From contig JBKPFU010000076.1 in NCBI GenBank assembly GCA_046728975.1, positions 1-13,745 of the forward strand: DNA of 13,745 bases, read 5' to 3'. How positions within the stretch are numbered: position 1 is the first letter of the stretch; each line of letters opens with the position of its first letter. Below are positions 6,329-12,994 of the stretch, one piece after another. Origin of the DNA: JBKPFU01 sp046728975. Its GTDB lineage: Bacteria > Actinomycetota > Thermoleophilia > Gaiellales > Gaiellaceae. Under the pieces are notes generated by a model. The model saw only the letters and a program-made list of their open reading frames with translations. It ran no database searches and was not told the DNA's origin. The translations under genes were made by a program, and so were the position numbers.

Positions 6329-6951
6329 CCGCCCACGCGGAGACGCACGCCGTCGACGAGCACGAGCAAGGCGCCGCCTGGGTCCATCCGCCGCCGCTTC
6401 ATTTCAGCTCACGCGTCGACCCCCGGACGCTCGGGATGCTGCTCTTCATCGCCTCCGAGGTGATGCTGTTCGGTTCGTTCTTCACGGCCTACTTCTTCGT
6501 CCGCGTCGTCAACCACGAGCCCTGGCCGCCGCCGCCGTTTGAGCTGCCGGTCTTCGTCGCCGGCGTCAACACCGCCATCCTGCTGACGTCGAGCTTCACC
6601 ATGCACTGGGCGCTGCAGTCAATCAAGCGCGGCAACCGGTTCGGCCTTCAGGCCGGGATGACGCTGACGTTCCTGATGGGCTTGACGTTCCTGCTCACGC
6701 AGGTTCGCGAGTACTCGCGAGTCGGCTTCGCGCCGACCGACCAGGCGTTCGGAACGATCTTCTACATGCTGACCGGGCTCCACGGGGCCCACGTGTTCGT
6801 CGGGCTGACACTTCTCGCAGCCGTGACGATTCGTTCGTTCCGGGGCCACTACTCGGCCGAGGCGCACCACGGGGTCGAGATCCCAGGGATCTACTGGCAC
6901 TTCGTGGACGTAATGTGGATAGTCGTCTACACGACGATCTACATCTTGTAG
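6325..6951 (+). CDS. coxC: cytochrome c oxidase subunit III
   Basis: A 208-residue integral membrane subunit of the oxidase with five likely helices at about 36-61, 75-97, 107-127, 141-171 and 186-208. Family marks are Glu45 in FIASEVMLFG, the GLHGAHVFVG segment (151-160) and the ending IYWHFVDVMWIVVY. The five-helix, roughly 200-residue form is usual for bacterial and actinobacterial subunit III; mitochondrial forms have seven. The first 25 residues are hydrophilic and rich in His and Glu. ATG 6325 has no ribosome site but overlaps the stop of the 34-codon frame, so coupling is probable. It supports stability and proton uptake of subunit I in known oxidases. The next gene begins six bases after its stop. 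Confidence 0.95.
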   Translation: MTAHAETHAVDEHEQGAAWVHPPPLHFSSRVDPRTLGMLLFIASEVMLFGSFFTAYFFVRVVNHEPWPPPPFELPVFVAGVNTAILLTSSFTMHWALQSIKRGNRFGLQAGMTLTFLMGLTFLLTQVREYSRVGFAPTDQAFGTIFYMLTGLHGAHVFVGLTLLAAVTIRSFRGHYSAEAHHGVEIPGIYWHFVDVMWIVVYTTIYIL

Positions 6952-6957
6952 GAACCC

Positions 6958-7608
6958 ATGAAAAATCCGTTGCGTAGCGAGGCCGAGGCTTTTCAGTTCC
7001 TCCTCGGCGTCGTCGTCTATTTCGCGGCGATCGTGATCGCGGCGGCGATCAACAAGTGGGCCGGCCTCGCGGTCTTCATCGTGCTCTCGGCCGGGGTCAT
7101 CATCTGGTGGCTGCGTGCGCGTCGCCTCGAGGCTCCCGTACGTACCCACGTGCGGCACCGAGGAGGAGAGAACGTCCGGCGGTTTCTCGTGGTCGCGAAC
7201 GAGACCGTCGGCGGGAGGACGCTCCGTGACCGCATCACGGAAAAGGCTGCGGGCTACGAGGAGCAGGTGCTCGTGGTCTGCCCGGCGCTGAACTCGCCGC
7301 TCAAGCACTGGACCTCGGACGAGGACGACGCGCGCGTCGAGGCTCAGCGGCGCCTGGAGGCGAGTCTCGCGCGGCTGCGCGAGTCGGGGATCGACGCGCG
7401 CGGCGAGGTCGGCGACGCGGATCCGGTCCAGGCTATGGAGGACGCGCTACGGCTGTTCGGCGCGGACGAGATCATCATCTCGACCCATCCCGAGGGCCGG
7501 TCGCACTGGCTCGAGCGCGGCGTCGTTACGACCGCACGCGACCGCTTCGACGTGCCGATAACTCACGTGGTGGTCGATCTAGAGGCGGAAAAAGAAGAAG
7601 TCCGCTAG
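6958..7608 (+). CDS. membrane-anchored Usp-like protein, last gene of the oxidase operon
   Basis: A 216-residue protein. Two membrane helices (about 13-31 and 35-52) make an N-terminal hairpin, followed by an Arg-rich linker and one Usp-like domain (about 74-210). That domain is homologous to both halves of the two-domain protein at 5385-6227: VVANET at 78-83, DEIIISTHP at 170-178, S-WLE at 182-186 and the ending THVVVD. By the positive-inside rule the domain should face the cytoplasm. The hairpin occupies the operon position where a small subunit IV is often found, so it may be an oxidase accessory subunit with a sensory domain (inference). The ATG lies six bases after the coxC stop without a clear ribosome site. 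The stop TAG at 7606-7608 abuts the convergent cytochrome c stop. Confidence 0.8.
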   Translation: MKNPLRSEAEAFQFLLGVVVYFAAIVIAAAINKWAGLAVFIVLSAGVIIWWLRARRLEAPVRTHVRHRGGENVRRFLVVANETVGGRTLRDRITEKAAGYEEQVLVVCPALNSPLKHWTSDEDDARVEAQRRLEASLARLRESGIDARGEVGDADPVQAMEDALRLFGADEIIISTHPEGRSHWLERGVVTTARDRFDVPITHVVVDLEAEKEEVR

Positions 7609-8208
7609 CTACTTGCCGGCATTCTCAGCCACGTAGCGGGCGACGAGCTTGATCTGCGCCGGGGTCAACTGGCCCTTGAACGCCGGCATGCCGCCGCCGC
7701 CGTTGGTCACCTGCTTCTGCGCCGCCGCGACCGACGGCTTCAGCTGGTCGAGGTTCGGGCCGACCGTCCCGTTCGTTCCGGCGTCGGCGAGCGTATGGCA
7801 GCTCCCGCAGTTGGCGCCGAAGATCCCTTTGCCGCTCGTCAGGTTCGCCTGCTGCCCGGTGCCGGCCACGGAGGCGACGTACGCGGCGACGTCGTCTGCG
7901 TCGCCCCCTGTGACGAGGTTCTTGGGCATCGGTGGGATCGCGAGCTCGATCTGGTCGCGGACGACCTGCTGGATCGTGCTCTGCTTCATGCCCTGCCGGC
8001 GCGCTGGGCCGAACGCGGCATCGAGGTCGGGCCCCTGCGTGCCGTTCGTGCCTGCTGCCGCGAGCTTGTGACAGCCGCCGCACTTGCCTTGCCCAACGAA
8101 GAGCTGCTTGCCGCGGTCCTGATCGCCGCCCTTTGCGACTCCGCCGGTGCCGCAGCCGCCGGCCACGAGCGCGAACGCAACGGCGAGTGCCGCGGCGGCG
8201 GGGCGCAC
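7609..8208 (-). CDS. diheme cytochrome c, probable lipoprotein
   Basis: A 199-residue exported electron carrier. The N-terminus is a signal peptide with AFALVAGGC, whose Cys19 could be lipidated; the lipobox is imperfect, with Ala at -3. Two class-I heme c domains follow: CGGCH at 43-47 with a probable axial Met94 (PPMP), and CGSCH at 134-138 with Met174 (GGMPAF). The two domains share the run HxLAxAGTNGTxGPxLD, so they arose by duplication. The start is GTG 8208, one base after the STAS stop; the frame stays open to 8379, but only this start gives a signal peptide at the N-terminus. It is the last gene of the minus-strand operon and faces the caa3 oxidase genes tail to tail, so it is a candidate electron donor (inference). 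Confidence 0.88.
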   Translation of the reverse strand: MRPAAAALAVAFALVAGGCGTGGVAKGGDQDRGKQLFVGQGKCGGCHKLAAAGTNGTQGPDLDAAFGPARRQGMKQSTIQQVVRDQIELAIPPMPKNLVTGGDADDVAAYVASVAGTGQQANLTSGKGIFGANCGSCHTLADAGTNGTVGPNLDQLKPSVAAAQKQVTNGGGGMPAFKGQLTPAQIKLVARYVAENAGK

Positions 8209-8209
8209 G

Positions 8210-8575
8210 CTACGCGGGAGGCTGCGCCGAGGAGCCGACCTTGGCGACGGCCTCGTCGCGCGTCGGATAGATCGTGAACACCCGGTCGAGCCCGGTGATC
8301 TCGAAGATCTTCGTGATGTTGCGGTCGTTGCACACGAGTGACAGCTGACCGTCGTTCGGCCGCAGCCGCTTGACGCCACCGACGAGCACGCCGAGCGTGG
8401 TCGAGTCGATGAACGTCGTGTCCGAAAAGTCGATGATCACCTGTCGGCCGCCCTGCTCGATCACCTGGAGCAGCTGCTGCTTGAACTCGGGCGCCGTGTA
8501 GAGGTCGACCTCGCCGCCCAGGGCGATCACCCACGCTTCGCCGTCCAGCTGCTCGGTCTTGATGTCGAAATTCAT
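8210..8575 (-). CDS. STAS-domain anti-sigma-factor antagonist
   Basis: A 121-residue single STAS domain of the SpoIIAA/RsbV type. In known systems the unphosphorylated antagonist binds an anti-sigma-factor kinase and frees the sigma factor, and the kinase phosphorylates a conserved Ser. Seen here are the opening strands with GGEVDLYTAPEF (20-31), the phosphorylation loop FIDSTTLGVLV with Asp57-Ser58, and the later GLDRVFTIYPTRDEAV typical of the C-terminal helix. No anti-sigma factor or sigma factor lies in the window, so its partner is encoded elsewhere. GGGGGA upstream serves the ATG at 8573-8575. It sits 30 bases after the TPR gene and one base before the cytochrome c gene, so it is probably in the same transcript. 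Confidence 0.9.
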   Translation of the reverse strand: MNFDIKTEQLDGEAWVIALGGEVDLYTAPEFKQQLLQVIEQGGRQVIIDFSDTTFIDSTTLGVLVGGVKRLRPNDGQLSLVCNDRNITKIFEITGLDRVFTIYPTRDEAVAKVGSSAQPPA

Positions 8576-8605
8576 CTCGTCCCCCGGCTCGCTTGTCGCG
8601 AGAGT

Positions 8606-9463
8606 CTAACCCGACGGATTGGTCGCAAAACCGAGCTGCAGGAGCGATCGTCGCTGTTTGGCGTCCGCTGCGGTACTCGACTCGGGGGCGAGCTTGATCG
8701 CCCGGGTGTAGGCCGCGATTGCCGCGTTCTTGTCCTGCGGCGAGTTGGTGATGCTGAAGGAGAGGCGGGCCGTCTCGCCGAGCTGGAACTGGACGAGCTG
8801 GTCCTGGGGGTTGAGCCTTCCGAGCCGACGGTACCCGCCGATCGCCTGCTTGTAGTACGTCGAGGCCTTCTGGAGTGACTCCGAGGCCGTCTGCTGGAAG
8901 TGCTGCGTGATCGGGTCCTGCTGGAACGCCTGCGCGACCTTGCTCGAGGGGTCGATCGCGAACAGCGGCGCCGGCGCCTGGATCTGAGCCTCCGACTGCG
9001 CCTCCTGGGCCTTGATGTACTGGTCGTCCGCGCGCCCGCGGTAGAACGCGGCCAGCTGGGCGAGCGTGTCGGCGTCGCGGGGGCGAAGCGCCATGTAGTG
9101 CTGGAGCGCGTCGATCTGCTCGTCGGTCTGGTTCTTCTGCGCGTACGCGGTCGCGAGGTCGAGCCACGCTGCGGCGTCCTGCGGGTTCTTCTCGACCTTG
9201 TCGCGCGCGCTGCTGACAGATGTGCCGCTGCTGCCGCCGATGTCGTAGATCCCCTTCAGGACGTCGGCGATCCCGGTCGAGCCCGAACCGACGCCGAAAA
9301 CGACGAAGCCGACGGCGAACACGAGCGCCAGGAAGACGAAGACCCACTTCGCCTGCCGGCGCAGGCGGGGGAAGAACATCGTCTGTTCGATCGTGGGCGG
9401 CGGCTTATGCGCGCGCTGGCGCTTCCGCGTCGTCTTTCGTGCCTGGGCCGCTCCTCGTGCCAC
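8606..9463 (-). CDS. membrane-anchored TPR-repeat protein
   Basis: A 285-residue protein with a basic N-terminus rich in Lys and Arg (residues 1-38), one membrane helix (about 40-58) and an outward-facing domain of tetratricopeptide-like helices. The clearest TPR units are around 84-130 (AAAWLDLATAYAQKNQ, then ALQHYMALRPRDADTLAQLA) and 198-262 (YYKQAIGGYRRLGRLNPQ, then AAIAAYTRAIKLAPESS). The middle (about 145-195) is Gln-rich and helical. TPR arrays mediate protein-protein contacts; the partner is unknown. The start is GTG 9463, seven bases after the deaminase stop, with a weak GGGG upstream. Location beside a cytochrome c and Tat genes suggests a role in envelope or respiratory complex assembly, but this is only inference. 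Confidence 0.75.
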   Translation of the reverse strand: MARGAAQARKTTRKRQRAHKPPPTIEQTMFFPRLRRQAKWVFVFLALVFAVGFVVFGVGSGSTGIADVLKGIYDIGGSSGTSVSSARDKVEKNPQDAAAWLDLATAYAQKNQTDEQIDALQHYMALRPRDADTLAQLAAFYRGRADDQYIKAQEAQSEAQIQAPAPLFAIDPSSKVAQAFQQDPITQHFQQTASESLQKASTYYKQAIGGYRRLGRLNPQDQLVQFQLGETARLSFSITNSPQDKNAAIAAYTRAIKLAPESSTAADAKQRRSLLQLGFATNPSG

Positions 9464-9470
9464 TTCGCCC

Positions 9471-10463
9471 CTAGCCTACCCCGACGGTCGCCCAGTCGAA
9501 CGACTCCGCAACGGTGCGCAGCTTCTGCTTCGTCGGGTCGTCGCACAGCGCCCCCTCGACGCCCGCGTCGTAGAACGTGCGCGGATCGAGGCCGAAGGAG
9601 CACGCGGCTTCGTAGTCTGTCGAGAGGTCGGTGCCGAACATCGCGGGGTCGTCGGTCGACACCGAGCAGAGCGCGCCGGCCGCGACGAGGCGGGGCAGCG
9701 GATGGTTTTCGAGCGAGCGAACGGCGCCGGTCCGCAGGTTCGAGATCGGGCAGACGTCGAGGACGACCCGGCGGTCAGCGATCTCGCGAAGCAGGCCGCG
9801 ATCCTCTGCGGCGCGGATTCCGTGGCGGAGCCGGTCCGCCTGCAGCGCGTCGAGGGCGCCTCGAACCGAGCTCGGCCCCGCGACCTCACCGGCATGCGGC
9901 ACCGAAGCGAGCCCCTCTTCCCGCGCGAGCGCGAAGGCACGCTCGTACGGCTCAGGCGGGAAGCGGTTTTCCAAGCCGCCGAGCCCCACTCCGAGGACGC
10001 CGCGGTCGCGGTACTTCGCAGCGTGGCTGACGGTCGCCTCGGCGTCCTCGAGCGGAAACCCGCGGATGATGTCGGGCGTGAGGCGAACCTCGATTCCGTG
10101 CCGCTCACGGGCCTCCTGCGCGCCGTCGCAGTAACCGGCGAAGATCTCGTCCCAGTCGACGCCCCGGCGTGCGCGCTCGGCGGGCGAGAAGATCCCTTCG
10201 ATGTAGACGGCACCGTGGCTCGCCGCCTCGCCTGCGTAATCGACGACCACCTGGCGGAAATCCTCGGCGGTGCGCAGAGCGTTCGTCGTCAGGACCCACA
10301 CGTCGATGAAGTGCTCGAAGTCGCGGTAGTCGTACAGCGCCGCGATCTCCTCGACCGTCGTCCCGGGGAGCGCATAGTCGTTTCGCTTCGCGATCTTGAG
10401 CAGCGTCTCCGGCCGCACCGTCCCTTCGAGGTGAACGTGCAGCTCGATCTTTGGATAGGTCAC
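9471..10463 (-). CDS. add: adenosine deaminase family protein
   Basis: A 330-residue metal-dependent purine deaminase converting adenosine, or a related adenine compound, to the inosine form with release of ammonia. All active-site motifs are present: His9 and His11 in ELHVHLEGT, His190 and Glu193 in HAGE, His214 in RHG, SN at 241-242 and Asp271-Asp272 in STDDP. Length fits the family. Adenine deaminase and 6-aminodeoxyfutalosine deaminase (menaquinone pathway) belong to the same family and cannot be excluded by eye. Here CPISN replaces the commoner CPTSN. The start is GTG 10463, which overlaps the tatC stop by four bases (GTGA, 10460-10463), so translation is coupled. The TPR gene begins seven bases after its stop. 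Confidence 0.85.
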   Translation of the reverse strand: MTYPKIELHVHLEGTVRPETLLKIAKRNDYALPGTTVEEIAALYDYRDFEHFIDVWVLTTNALRTAEDFRQVVVDYAGEAASHGAVYIEGIFSPAERARRGVDWDEIFAGYCDGAQEARERHGIEVRLTPDIIRGFPLEDAEATVSHAAKYRDRGVLGVGLGGLENRFPPEPYERAFALAREEGLASVPHAGEVAGPSSVRGALDALQADRLRHGIRAAEDRGLLREIADRRVVLDVCPISNLRTGAVRSLENHPLPRLVAAGALCSVSTDDPAMFGTDLSTDYEAACSFGLDPRTFYDAGVEGALCDDPTKQKLRTVAESFDWATVGVG

Positions 10464-11221
10464 GACGGCTCTTGCGCGAGGTGCGGCCGCCAGCGGCGTT
10501 CGAACAGCACGCTGAGCCAGATCGAGCCTTCGTAGAGGATCAGCAGCGGCACCGCCTCGAGCGTCGTCGTCACGGGATCGACCCCGGGAAGCGCGACCGC
10601 GACCGCTGCGACGATCACGTAGCCCAGGCGGCGGTTGCGGCGAAGCTTGGCCGTCGTGAGGATGCCCAGGCGGACGAGCGCGAGTACGAAGACGGGAAGC
10701 TCGAAGACGACCGCGGTTGCCGCCATGACGAGGAGCGAGAACGAGATGTAGTCACGCGCGCGGATCTGGATGTCGTACAGCGACTCGTCGAAGTTGGTCA
10801 GAAAGTGGACCGCGGCCGGCAGCGCGAGGTAATAGCCGAAGGCGAGCCCGCAGACCATGAGGGCCGAGGCAGCGAGCACGAACCAGACGACGACCCGCTG
10901 CGTGTTCTCGCCGAGCGCAGGCGCCAGGAAGCTCCAGACCTGCCAGAGGACGATCGGGAGCGCAATCGCGAAGCCCGCCCACAGGCTCACCCAGACCGAC
11001 GTAAGGAACGGTTCGGCGACGCCCAGGGTGATCAGCTTCCGTCGCTCTTCCGGCAGTGCGTGCTCGAGCGCCCGAATGAGGTCGTCATGGAAGACGTAGG
11101 CGACTGTGAAGCCGACCGCAATTGCGACGAGCGCGATGATCAGCCGCGAGCGCAGCTCGTCGAGATGCTCGGTCAGCGTCGCCTCTTCGCCGGGGCGAAG
11201 GCGCCGCGGGAGCCGCCTCAT
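10460..11221 (-). CDS. tatC: twin-arginine translocase subunit TatC
   Basis: A 253-residue six-helix membrane protein that binds twin-arginine signal peptides and recruits TatA to export folded, often cofactor-bearing proteins. Family signatures: HLDELRSRL at 19-27, VAEPF at 68-72, FLAPAL (98-103), FGYYLALP (128-135), the conserved Glu174 in VVFELP, LPGVDPVTT (211-219) and LLILYEGSIW near the end. ATG 11219-11221 is preceded by AGGAG, which overlaps the tatA stop three bases upstream. It forms a tight tatA-tatC pair; no tatB is seen, as is common in minimal Tat systems. Rieske proteins are known Tat substrates in this phylum, which fits a respiratory neighbourhood. Confidence 0.96.
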   Translation of the reverse strand: MRRLPRRLRPGEEATLTEHLDELRSRLIIALVAIAVGFTVAYVFHDDLIRALEHALPEERRKLITLGVAEPFLTSVWVSLWAGFAIALPIVLWQVWSFLAPALGENTQRVVVWFVLAASALMVCGLAFGYYLALPAAVHFLTNFDESLYDIQIRARDYISFSLLVMAATAVVFELPVFVLALVRLGILTTAKLRRNRRLGYVIVAAVAVALPGVDPVTTTLEAVPLLILYEGSIWLSVLFERRWRPHLAQEPS

Positions 11222-11224
11222 CTC

Positions 11225-11431
11225 CTAAGGGGTCGTGTCCGTCCGCTTGGACGGGGGCGGCAGCTCTTCATGCTTGTGGTCCTCGTCCTTCGAACCGGTG
11301 AGCGAGTCCTTGAACTCGCGCATGCCCTTGCCCAGCGAGCGGCCCATCTCCGGCAGGCGCTTGGGGCCGAAGAGCAGCAGGACAAAGGCAAGCAAGATGA
11401 GGAGCTCCCAGGGGCTGATCCAACCGGGCAT
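11225..11431 (-). CDS. tatA: twin-arginine translocase subunit TatA
   Basis: A 68-residue protein with the TatA layout. A short N-terminal membrane helix (about 6-21, WELLILLAFVLLLF) is followed by the hinge FGPKRLPEMG (21-30), an amphipathic helix RSLGKGMREFKDSL (31-44) and a charged tail (KDEDHKHEELPPPSKR). TatA oligomers form the translocation pathway with TatC. The start chosen is ATG 11429-11431, giving the usual short N-terminus; longer in-frame starts upstream would run into the divergent SDR gene. No ribosome site is visible. A possible -10 (TACCCT) eight bases upstream suggests a leaderless message. It heads the minus-strand operon running to the diheme cytochrome. Confidence 0.94.
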   Translation of the reverse strand: MPGWISPWELLILLAFVLLLFGPKRLPEMGRSLGKGMREFKDSLTGSKDEDHKHEELPPPSKRTDTTP

Positions 11432-11438
11432 CGAGCCT

Positions 11439-11444
11439 AGGGTA
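11439..11444 (-). promoter_or_regulatory. possible -10 element for the tatA operon
   Basis: TACCCT on the minus strand ends seven bases before the tatA ATG. If it is used, transcription would start on or next to the start codon, which matches the absence of a ribosome site. I see no clear -35. The 54-base gap to the divergent SDR gene must hold both promoters. Confidence 0.25.
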
Positions 11445-11485
11445 CCCCGCGTTTGCGGCGCGCGCCAGACGGAGACCGCCTCGGC

Positions 11486-12430
11486 ATGCGGAAGCGGCCG
11501 CTCTCGGAGCAGGTTCTCGTGGTCACGGGCGCGTCCAGCGGCCTGGGCCGAGCCGTCGCGGCGCTCGCGGGCGCGCGCGGCGCGAAGGTGGTGGTCGCGG
11601 CCCGGAACGAGGATGGATTGAAAGGCGCGGTGGCCGAGATAGAGCGGGCGGGATCGGAGGCGCTCGCGGTCAAGACCGACGTCGCGGAACGAGACCAGGT
11701 CGAAGAGCTGGTCCGCCGATCTGTCGAGCGCTTCGGCCGGATCGACACGTTCGTGGCCAACGCGATCGTGACCGTGTACGCGGAGGTCGACGAGCTCGAT
11801 CCCGACGAGCTGCGCCGGGTGATCGACGTGAACTTCTTCGGTGTCGCCTATGGGTATTGGGCGGCGCTGCCGGAGCTCAGGCGAACCCGCGGGACGTTCC
11901 TGCACGTGGGCTCGGCGCTTGCGTACCGCGGCATCCCGCTCCAGGCCGCCTATTGCGCGTCGAAGGCAGCGGCGCGGACATTTCTCGAGTCCGCCAGGGT
12001 GGAGCTTCAGAAGGCAGGCGGCGACGTGGCCGTCTCACTCGTCCTGCCGGGCGCCATCAATACGCCGCAGTTCGACCGCGACCGGCAGAAGATCGGCAAG
12101 CAGCCGCAGCCGGTGCCGCCGATCTACCAACCCGAGCCGTTCGCCGAGGCGGTCCTGCGCTGCTGCGAGAGGCCGATCCGCGAGCTCCCGATCGGGTGGG
12201 GGGCGCAGAAGCTCCTCTGGGGCCAGAAGCTCGCACCGCGGGCCGGCGATTGGATGCTGCGGCGGAACGGCTGGAAGAGCCAGCACACCGACGAGGACAA
12301 GCCGGTCAACTCGCCCGACAACCTGTTCGAGACGATGCCGGGTGACCCCGGCTCGCATGGACGCTTCGACGCCCAGGCGAGAGGCTCGACGCTCTGGACG
12401 CGGCTGCGCGTGCTGCTCCCGAAGGGTTAG
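11486..12430 (+). CDS. short-chain dehydrogenase/reductase (SDR)
   Basis: A 314-residue classical SDR oxidoreductase with NAD(P) cofactor. The TGASSGLG motif is at 14-21, and Arg40 after the second strand (VVVAAR) suggests NADP(H). Asp66 lies in KTDVAE, Asn116 in DVNFFG, and the catalytic residues are Ser143 (VGSALAYR), Tyr156 and Lys160 (YCASK). PGAINTP follows at 188-194. The usual NNAG is altered to VANA at 90-93. Beyond the normal core of about 250 residues there is a C-terminal extension of some 60 residues with NSPDNLFETMPGD and HGRFDAQA, a pattern I associate with a subgroup of actinobacterial and cyanobacterial SDRs. The substrate is unknown. ATG 11486 has GGAG at 11471-11474; an in-frame TTG at 11453 is less likely. 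The stop overlaps the convergent membrane gene. Confidence 0.88.
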   Translation: MRKRPLSEQVLVVTGASSGLGRAVAALAGARGAKVVVAARNEDGLKGAVAEIERAGSEALAVKTDVAERDQVEELVRRSVERFGRIDTFVANAIVTVYAEVDELDPDELRRVIDVNFFGVAYGYWAALPELRRTRGTFLHVGSALAYRGIPLQAAYCASKAAARTFLESARVELQKAGGDVAVSLVLPGAINTPQFDRDRQKIGKQPQPVPPIYQPEPFAEAVLRCCERPIRELPIGWGAQKLLWGQKLAPRAGDWMLRRNGWKSQHTDEDKPVNSPDNLFETMPGDPGSHGRFDAQARGSTLWTRLRVLLPKG

Positions 12431-12819
12431 AGCACTGCCGCGCGGCTGCGCGTGGCCGTCAGGTGAATGAGGAAGGCAGCGACGACGAGGCTCGGCAGTC
12501 CACCGAACACGCCGAACGCGGGCAGGATCGGAAGCGCGGGGCCGCTCGCCCCGGGGGCGAAATGGATCACCCACTCGCCGACGAGGCGGCCGGCGAGGAG
12601 CGCCGCCGCGCCCGATCCCAGCCAGGTGTCGTAGCCGAGGATGCGGAGCGAGAGCTTGATCACGACGGCCCCGACGATCACCGACACCAGCCACCAGGCG
12701 TCGGCGCTCAGGTAAGGCGCCAACCCGGCGAACACTGCTGAGAACCAGGAGCTGACCGTGCCGCCGGCGAGAACGGCGACGAGGGCGGCGCCGAAGCTGG
12801 GCTGTAGACGCTCGGACAT
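12427..12819 (-). CDS. small integral membrane protein, unknown function
   Basis: A 130-residue hydrophobic protein with about four membrane helices (9-37, 42-62, 69-87 and 97-120). It has short charged ends, MSERLQ at the start and TATRSRAAVL at the end. I do not recognise a family. The start ATG 12817-12819 is chosen over an in-frame upstream start (12858) because GGAGG at 12828-12832 sits eight bases before it. The stop TAA (12427-12429) overlaps the stop of the convergent SDR gene by three bases. It is divergent from sufC, and neither neighbour explains it. Coding status rests on the good ribosome site, the coherent membrane profile and the compact fit between neighbours. Confidence 0.7.
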   Translation of the reverse strand: MSERLQPSFGAALVAVLAGGTVSSWFSAVFAGLAPYLSADAWWLVSVIVGAVVIKLSLRILGYDTWLGSGAAALLAGRLVGEWVIHFAPGASGPALPILPAFGVFGGLPSLVVAAFLIHLTATRSRAAVL

Positions 12820-12921
12820 CGCGGCTGCCTCCAAAACGTGTGCTCGGCGTGGCCGCACCGACCGTGCGTTTTGTCACTTGTGAGGACCGTCGGAAGCGTC
12901 CGTCCATTTCCCGATCCCTCG

Positions 12922-12950
12922 TTCGGTGAGTCGACCGAAGGCGCTACGAT
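12922..12950 (+). promoter_or_regulatory. probable sufC promoter with overlapping inverted repeat
   Basis: TTCGGT (12922-12927), a 17-base spacer and TACGAT (12945-12950) give a sigma70-like promoter with a start near 12957 and a leader of about 38 nt to the ATG at 12995. The -35 is also the left arm of TTCGGT-GAGTCG-ACCGAA (12922-12939). A repressor binding this dyad would block the -35. The inverted repeat is exact; its function is inferred. Confidence 0.4.
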
Positions 12951-12994
12951 GCCCTTGCGAGCGCGGTCCGCCTACTCGCGCTCAACCACTTCTC

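Noticed and set aside
7986..9347. 453-codon minus-strand frame across the cytochrome, STAS and TPR genes
   Set aside because: It runs out of phase through three well-supported genes and has an Arg-rich product with no domain.
8900..11440. Several long plus-strand frames (8900-10030, 9393-10535, 10451-11440) opposite the TPR, deaminase and Tat genes
   Set aside because: All lie antisense to genes with clear motifs. Their products are charged, repetitive and typical of shadow frames in GC-rich DNA.
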